Positions 5,872 through 9,384 of a stretch of DNA of 9,384 nt are shown here, piece after piece. Every line of letters starts with the position of its first letter. Positions within the stretch are counted from its first letter, which is position 1. Made by a program: the position numbers and the translations under genes. The notes under the pieces are model-generated. The model made no database searches, was not told where the DNA came from, and was given only the letters and a program-made list of their open reading frames with translations. Source of the stretch: an uncultured Eubacteriales bacterium. GTDB taxonomy: Bacteria; Bacillota_A; Clostridia; Lachnospirales; Lachnospiraceae. Location: positions 1 through 9,384 of the forward strand of contig ONVT01000138.1 in assembly GCA_900321365.1 (NCBI GenBank), written 5' to 3'.

Positions 5872-6825
5872 TCATTCGTGGAAGATCACCTTCAATACAG
5901 CCTCCGCACTCATATTCCGAAGCCCTTCCGGGTCAGACATGACGCTGTTCTTTGTGCCGATGTTCCAGCTCATCCTGCTGTATTTTCTCAGATAGTCCTT
6001 CCCCCTGCTCACATCCGGGTACTTTGCATACCACTCCGGATAATACCGCCTCATGTATTGCCTCGCGAGCTTCCACGCCTTGCTCTTCTTCTTGCCGCTC
6101 TTGCTCACCGTCCCGTTGATCATCACGCCCTTCGGGCTTGAATGCACCAGGACGAGGCTGCCGTCCGAGCACCTGCCGATGACAATATAGACATGTCCCG
6201 CGGCGAGGCTCATGATGTCTCCCGCCTTCTGGTCCTTGAATCTCTTCGCAGGCGAATAGGAGCCCCATCCCCAGTCGGAGAAGGTCTTCGCCATCAGCTG
6301 TGCGAGCATGACATATCCGCCGTGCCCGCTCTCGGTATTGAAGGTGTTGTAGATCACCCACGCAACATAGCCCGAGCAGTCCAGTCCGTCATGGTACTGG
6401 TATCTCGTGGTCCTGTAATCGTAGGCGGGCGTCTGCTTCCGGAAGAATTCCTCCCACCTCGGGGAGACGCCGATTGTCGTCGATTCCAGCCCGCTGCCTG
6501 TATCTTTCTGATTCCAGCCTCCACCCCAGACATACATGGTCTTTCCGACAGGCTGAAGGGCAACCTCCAGAAGGTGCCGTATCGTGGATTTCCGAATCAT
6601 ATATCCTTTTCCGTCATAGAAATTTCCGGCTTCATCATAACCGTATTTGATCTTGCTTTTGGCCGATGTGGTCTGAGTCGTCTGCGTGGTTTCAGTTGTC
6701 TGCGTGGTCTGAGTGGTCCCAGTCGTCTGCGAAGGATTCGTTTCGTCCGCAAATGCGCCCGCCGAAAGGCTCACGCTCAGAGTGATCAGAAGAAGGACTG
6801 AGCACAGCTTGTGAAATCGTTTCAT
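5872..6825 (-). CDS. Secreted NlpC/P60-type cell-wall hydrolase
   Basis: Predicted extracellular cysteine peptidase of 317 residues acting on peptidoglycan stem peptides. Residues 1-26 are a signal peptide: MKRFHK, a leucine-rich core, and AFA before DE as a signal peptidase I site. A Thr/Gln linker of seven xTT triplets follows (33-53). The catalytic domain starts at about 60 and has YVWGGG (98-103), DCSGYV with nucleophile Cys150, GHVYIVIG with His211, and LVHSS with His228 as the likely third residue. The stretch between YVWGG and DCSG is about 45 residues, where typical NlpC/P60 enzymes have fewer than ten. The last 70 residues are basic and aromatic. I chose the ATG at 6825 because GGGGAGG lies just upstream and the signal peptide begins there; the frame is open further upstream by chance. 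WalR-like repeats lie 28-55 bases before the start. Confidence 0.85.
   Translation of the reverse strand: MKRFHKLCSVLLLITLSVSLSAGAFADETNPSQTTGTTQTTQTTETTQTTQTTSAKSKIKYGYDEAGNFYDGKGYMIRKSTIRHLLEVALQPVGKTMYVWGGGWNQKDTGSGLESTTIGVSPRWEEFFRKQTPAYDYRTTRYQYHDGLDCSGYVAWVIYNTFNTESGHGGYVMLAQLMAKTFSDWGWGSYSPAKRFKDQKAGDIMSLAAGHVYIVIGRCSDGSLVLVHSSPKGVMINGTVSKSGKKKSKAWKLARQYMRRYYPEWYAKYPDVSRGKDYLRKYSRMSWNIGTKNSVMSDPEGLRNMSAEAVLKVIFHE
6667..6729 (-). repeat. Seven-copy 9-bp in-frame repeat encoding xTT
   Basis: Within the hydrolase gene, seven consecutive codon triplets encode QTT, GTT, QTT, QTT, ETT, QTT, QTT (residues 33-53). The Thr codons vary (ACT, ACC, ACG, ACA), so selection on the peptide is as likely as recent slippage. 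It forms a flexible, possibly glycosylated, linker between the signal peptide and the catalytic domain. Confidence 0.85.
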
Positions 6826-6852
6826 TGGTACCTCCCCTCGGTTCAATAATTC

Positions 6853-6880
6853 GTAACGTAATGTTAACAAAAGTGTAACA
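6853..6880 (-). promoter_or_regulatory. WalR/PhoB-type direct-repeat operator candidate
   Basis: On the minus strand TGTTAC (6875-6880), N5, TGTTAA (6864-6869), N5, CGTTAC (6853-6858). The first two half-sites fit the WalR (YycF) consensus TGTWAH-N5-TGTWAH exactly and the third differs at one base. Spacing is 11 bp throughout, as for OmpR/PhoB-family regulators binding head to tail. WalRK controls peptidoglycan hydrolase genes in Bacillota. A weak core promoter TTGTTA (6865-6870) with TATTGA (6843-6848) overlaps the site. Other family members could bind the same pattern. Confidence 0.55.
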
Positions 6881-7023
6881 TAGTTTCGCCGTTCCGAAAA
6901 CCCCTGATTTCTTTGTGAATAATATACAAAAGTAACCTCTTTCATCCGCCTCTTCTTAAGCTTGTGCAGATAAGCATGAACAAATCTCACAAAAGCCCTG
7001 AGAAAAAGCGTCAACTTTTCTAT

Positions 7024-7052
7024 TTGTATTTGGGGAGCACTGCGAATAAGAT
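7024..7052 (+). promoter_or_regulatory. Weak candidate promoter for the 7059-7165 RNA
   Basis: TTGTAT (7024-7029), 17 bases, then TAAGAT (7047-7052). The matches to consensus are only 3/6 and 4/6, but the expected start, about seven bases after the -10, falls at G7059, the first base of the long closing stem. The sequence just upstream (about 7010-7031) is AT-rich. Confidence 0.35.
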
Positions 7053-7058
7053 ATGCAT

Positions 7059-7165
7059 GGGTGGGCGAAAGCTTATTTAAATAAGGGCTGCCGGCACCAC
7101 CGCAGGGCAGGACCGGCAGCTGCCCGCCCGAATGAACAGGCTCCCGGAAACGGGAGCTGTTTTTT
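7059..7165 (+). ncRNA. Candidate structured small RNA, three-way junction plus terminator
   Basis: Closing stem P1 GGGTGGGC (7059-7066) pairs with GCCCGCCC (7122-7129). It encloses P2 CTTAT/ATAAG (7072-7085, loop TTAA) and P3 GCTGCCGG/CCGGCAGC (7087-7094 with 7113-7120, 18-base loop). GAAAG, one G and one U are the junction bases. One P1 pair is G-U on the plus strand and would be A-C on the minus strand, so plus is favoured. A terminator hairpin with a U-tract follows directly. There is no plus-strand gene for it to belong to. It matches no RNA family I recognise: it lacks the features of tmRNA, RNase P, SRP RNA, a T-box or the c-di-AMP (ydaO) riboswitch. It ends at the maf stop codon, so it is antisense only to the last base of maf. 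Confidence 0.5.
7135..7165 (+). terminator. Intrinsic terminator, plus orientation
   Basis: CTCCCG (7141-7146), a GAAA tetraloop and CGGGAG (7151-7156), extended by AACAG/CTGTT with one bulged G, then T6 at 7160-7165. On the minus strand the hairpin is followed by CCTGTTCATTC, without a proper U-tract. It would therefore be a poor terminator for maf, although its A-run overlaps the end of that gene. Confidence 0.8.
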
Positions 7166-7755
7166 CAGAGACTGCAGAATGCCTTCAGCTCCCGGTACAG
7201 CCTGCTTACAGGAAGCCCTACGATATTGAAGTAGTCCCCCTCGATGCGGGTGACAAATTTACTGAATGCCCCCTGGATCCCATACGCGCCCGCCTTGTCC
7301 ATCGGTTCTTTGGTTGCGATGTAGGTGAGGATCTCTTCCCCGGACAGATGCATAACGTGCACCGTACTCATCTCGGAAAAGGATCTCACCCTCTGTGCAG
7401 AACCGATCTTCCCCATGAGCGTCACGCCGGTGCAGACATGGTGTTCTCTTCCGGACAGCATCCTGAGCATCCTTTCCGCATCCTGCTCATCAGCAGGCTT
7501 TCCCAGAATCACCCCGTCCAGCGCAACGACGGTATCCGCGCCGATCACGACAAAGTCTTCCTCCGAAGAGATCCGCCCGTAAACCTCCCGGGCCTTTATC
7601 GCCGAAAGCTTCTCCACGAGGACGCGCGGATCCGGTTCGGACACATCTTCCCCGGCATGAGACACCATCACTTCATGAGCAAGCCCTGCCGTATTCAGAA
7701 GCATATCCCGTCTGGGGGATGCTGAAGCAAGGATAAGGCGTGGATTCTCCCCCAT
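7165..7755 (-). CDS. maf: Maf family nucleoside triphosphate pyrophosphatase (MafA/YhdE type)
   Basis: Cytosolic house-cleaning enzyme of 196 residues that hydrolyses dTTP, UTP or modified pyrimidine triphosphates to monophosphates. It was first named for inhibiting septum formation in Bacillus. Motifs: LASASPRR at 9-16, GADTVV at 72-77 with the catalytic Asp74, KPAD at 86-89, DKAGAYGIQG at 153-162, and GDYFNIVGLP at 173-182. DKAGAYGIQG places it in the MafA/YhdE subgroup rather than YceF. The ATG at 7755 shares one base with the TGA of the ATPase gene (TGATG), so translation is coupled. A GTG at 7758 is an alternative start, one codon longer and better spaced from GGAGG. It is last in its operon; no good minus-strand terminator follows, only a hairpin whose U-tract faces the other way. 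Confidence 0.96.
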   Translation of the reverse strand: MGENPRLILASASPRRDMLLNTAGLAHEVMVSHAGEDVSEPDPRVLVEKLSAIKAREVYGRISSEEDFVVIGADTVVALDGVILGKPADEQDAERMLRMLSGREHHVCTGVTLMGKIGSAQRVRSFSEMSTVHVMHLSGEEILTYIATKEPMDKAGAYGIQGAFSKFVTRIEGDYFNIVGLPVSRLYRELKAFCSL

Positions 7756-8972
7756 CACGTCGCTTCCTCCGTTTTCGGTTCTTCATCCTCCTTAGCGCTT
7801 TCCTGTTCAGGGCCGCTGCCCTGAGTGTTATTCTCCGGCGCGCCGGCCTGCCCAAGCATCTGTGCCACAGCCCGGGCAGAAATCGCCTCAGCCTCTTCGT
7901 CTGTCAGGTCATCGTTCGTGAGTGTCTTCATGTCCTCAAGGGACGGGTTCTCCATCTTCGCGATTCTGCCGGCCTGATTGGTGATAATCTCCTCAAACAG
8001 GTTCCGGGCGGCGCGGGCATTCGCAAAATTCTCCGGGGAGGACAGCTTCATGAGAGACAGTTTCTCCCTCACATGTATCCTCGCCGACTCCTCGATGATG
8101 TAATCGTACTTCCTGCAGTTCATGTCGAAGATCGCCATCAGTTCATCGATGGTGTAATCCGGGAACTCGATATATTTGTTGAACCGGCTCTTCAGGCCGG
8201 GATTGCTGTCGATGAACCGTTCCATGGGTTCCGTATATCCGGCCACGATGACGATCAGATCGTCCCGGTGATCCTCCATTGCCTTCAGGATCGTGTCGAT
8301 CGCCTCCTGGCCGAAATCATCGGTCTTGGACGCCAGCGTATACGCCTCGTCGATGAACAGAACTCCGCCCAGGGCGTTCTGGATCTGCTCCTGCGTCTTA
8401 AGCGCCGTCTGCCCGACATAACCGGCAACCAGTCCTGAGCGGTCCACCTCGATCAGCTGCCCTTTGGACAGAATGCCGATCTGGCAGTACAGCTTCGAAA
8501 GAATCCTCGCCACCGTCGTCTTTCCGGTTCCGGGATTGCCGGTGAATACCAGATGAAGGGACACCGGCACAGACTTCAGTCCGGCTTCCTTCCTCGCCTT
8601 CTGAATTTTTGCAAAATCTGTCAGCTCCTTCACGTCATGCTTGATCTTTTCCAGGCCGATCAGGTTGTTGAGGGTCTCCATGGGATCTTCCTCAGGCTCC
8701 TCCTTCACTGCGGGAGGCTGAGGCGTCTTCGGGGCAGGTCCCGTCGCAGTCTGGACCGGCGCCTTCTTTGCCGGATCCTCCGCGCCCTGAACCGGTGCCT
8801 TTGCAGCACAGTTCCCTTCTCCCCCGGAAGATGCCGCCTCAAAAGCCGGAGAAGAAGGTGTTCCCGCGGCACCTGCCCCGCCGAAGAAGTCGTTGTACAG
8901 GCTGGCGGCAAGCTGCCTCCTGGTCTCCTGGATCTGGCGGATCATCTCTTCCGTATTATCTTCTTTTCCCAT
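7755..8972 (-). CDS. CbxX/CfqX (SpoVK-like) AAA+ ATPase
   Basis: A 405-residue protein with one AAA+ module of the CbxX/CfqX family, the group that includes Bacillus SpoVK, red-type Rubisco activase and the ATPase domain of ESX EccA. Residues 1-30 are a short helical segment and 31-95 an Ala/Pro/Gly-rich disordered linker. The AAA+ domain begins near NNLIGLEKIK (102-111), with Walker A GNPGTGKTT at 145-153, pore loop AGYVGQT at 183-189, Walker B VLFIDEAY at 204-211, sensor 1 around VIVAGYT (241-247), arginine finger region NPGLKSRF (257-264) and sensor 2 NARAARNLFE (318-327). The tail is acidic. No Rubisco or type VII secretion genes are visible nearby, so the substrate is open. The SD is weak (GGGGG eight bases before ATG). 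It starts 17 bases after the 111-residue gene. Confidence 0.92.
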   Translation of the reverse strand: MGKEDNTEEMIRQIQETRRQLAASLYNDFFGGAGAAGTPSSPAFEAASSGGEGNCAAKAPVQGAEDPAKKAPVQTATGPAPKTPQPPAVKEEPEEDPMETLNNLIGLEKIKHDVKELTDFAKIQKARKEAGLKSVPVSLHLVFTGNPGTGKTTVARILSKLYCQIGILSKGQLIEVDRSGLVAGYVGQTALKTQEQIQNALGGVLFIDEAYTLASKTDDFGQEAIDTILKAMEDHRDDLIVIVAGYTEPMERFIDSNPGLKSRFNKYIEFPDYTIDELMAIFDMNCRKYDYIIEESARIHVREKLSLMKLSSPENFANARAARNLFEEIITNQAGRIAKMENPSLEDMKTLTNDDLTDEEAEAISARAVAQMLGQAGAPENNTQGSGPEQESAKEDEEPKTEEAT

Positions 8973-8989
8973 CTCTAAAACCCCCGCTG

Positions 8990-9325
8990 TCAGTATTTTC
9001 TGTTCCGTATCTTGTCCGCCGCAGCATCTTTCAGTTCCTGCAGAGTCTCCACCTCAGCAACCAGACCAGCGGATCGGATCGTCCTCCTGGCAGCCTCCAG
9101 TTCAGACTCCCTGACATGAATCACATAGATCTCCCGGTCAATCCGGCCCTTCTTTCCATAATTGCGGGGATCCATCGCGCTGTATCCGCCGACCGGGATT
9201 TCTTCCTGCTCATAGTGAGAGCAGCGGTTCCAGATCCCGGCTTCGTCCAGGACCTGGCGGATCCTGGCCTGGGTTTCCCTGTCCCTCTTACGGAAAATGG
9301 GCACCTTTTTCTCAAACAGGCTCAT
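8990..9325 (-). CDS. Conserved-looking small protein of unknown function
   Basis: A 111-residue soluble protein without a signal peptide or membrane segment; I do not recognise it. The N-terminal third is charged (SLFEKKVPIFRKRDRET) and helical. The middle holds a Gly/Tyr/Pro-containing loop (PVGGYSAMDPRNYGKKG, about 44-60). The C-terminal half reads like strand-helix-strand (EIYVIHVRESELEAARRTIR, then GLVAEVETL). That half faintly resembles small DUF2007-type alpha/beta proteins, but this is a guess. Its ATG overlaps the stop of the preceding frame by four bases (ATGA). An in-frame TAA lies two codons upstream, which fixes the start. The nearest strong SD, AGGAGG, is 16 bases away, so initiation probably depends on coupling. 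The ATPase gene follows after 17 bases, which suggests joint expression. Confidence 0.8.
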   Translation of the reverse strand: MSLFEKKVPIFRKRDRETQARIRQVLDEAGIWNRCSHYEQEEIPVGGYSAMDPRNYGKKGRIDREIYVIHVRESELEAARRTIRSAGLVAEVETLQELKDAAADKIRNRKY

Positions 9326-9384
9326 TTTTTAGTCTCACTCTCCTCCTGAGAAGCGGTTGCCGTCTCACTCTCCTCCTGAGAAGC
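9322..9384 (-). CDS. C-terminal end of an unidentified upstream gene (runs off window)
   Basis: Twenty codons plus a stop are visible, reading ASQEESETAT, then ASQEESETKK. The frame is open to the window edge and its TGA (9322-9324) overlaps the ATG of the 111-residue gene, a common arrangement for a real operon partner. The composition is acidic and Ser/Thr-rich, as in a disordered tail, and includes almost two copies of a ten-residue repeat. Nothing can be said of its function. Confidence 0.6.
   Translation of the reverse strand, partial: ASQEESETATASQEESETKK
9332..9384 (-). repeat. 30-bp tandem direct repeat at the window edge
   Basis: Positions 9332-9354 and 9362-9384 are identical over 23 bases, a period of 30 bases (ten codons), so the reading frame is kept. 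The array may continue beyond the right edge. Perfect identity at the DNA level suggests recent duplication rather than old protein-level convergence. Confidence 0.85.

Noticed and set aside
6826..7014. 63-codon N-terminal extension of the hydrolase
   Set aside because: The ATG at 6825 has a strong SD and starts a typical signal peptide; the extension would bury that signal and covers the promoter region.
7059..7165. Minus-strand riboswitch (for example c-di-AMP type) in the hydrolase leader
   Set aside because: On the minus strand P1 would contain an A-C mismatch, the conserved ydaO-type blocks are missing, and the U-tract points to the plus strand.
1..9384. CRISPR array, tRNA, rRNA, insertion sequence or phage genes
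   Set aside because: No regularly spaced direct repeats with unique spacers, no cloverleaf with CCA or TTCGA arm, no transposase or integrase frame, and no terminal inverted repeats with target duplication were seen.

Overview
The window looks like a chromosomal segment of a moderately GC-rich Bacillota, most likely class Clostridia and plausibly Lachnospiraceae. The reasons are the order tig-clpP-clpX-ysxC-valS, strong AGGAGG-type ribosome binding sites, a textbook SigA promoter, a SpoVK/CbxX-type ATPase gene and a short XRE regulator. The family assignment is inference from gene order and protein style, not from a database match.

Layout. From 5104 down to 1, the minus strand carries a housekeeping protein-quality and translation block: a DJ-1/PfpI protein, trigger factor (tig), ClpP, ClpX, the ribosome-assembly GTPase YsxC, and the 5' end of valS, which runs off the left edge. 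clpP, clpX and ysxC are closely packed, with SD sequences overlapping the preceding stop codons. valS has its own near-consensus promoter. Positions 5105-5517 hold no gene. They contain a cluster of GC-rich palindromes (about 5185-5335) and an AT-rich stretch with inverted repeats in front of a small XRE-family regulator (5518-5754, plus strand). A bidirectional terminator (5809-5849) separates that gene from a convergent secreted NlpC/P60-type cell-wall hydrolase (5872-6825, minus). From 9384 down to 7165, a second minus-strand operon carries the tail of an unidentified gene, a 111-residue unknown protein, a CbxX/CfqX (SpoVK-like) AAA+ ATPase and Maf. All of its genes are tightly spaced or overlapping.

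How they work together. Trigger factor folds nascent chains, ClpXP degrades rejected or tagged proteins, and YsxC and ValRS serve ribosome assembly and tRNA charging. The hydrolase and Maf both relate to envelope growth and division or nucleotide sanitation. The AAA+ ATPase has no visible substrate.

The most interesting parts are non-coding, in the 339-base gap between the hydrolase and maf. (1) Three direct repeats at exact 11-bp spacing match the WalR-type TGTWAH-N5-TGTWAH operator, just upstream of the hydrolase. (2) An unassigned plus-strand RNA candidate (about 7059-7165) folds as a three-way junction and ends in an intrinsic terminator that serves no plus-strand gene. A G-U pair in its closing stem and the U-tract both point to the plus strand. 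I did not find a convincing large novel defence or mobile system in this window.
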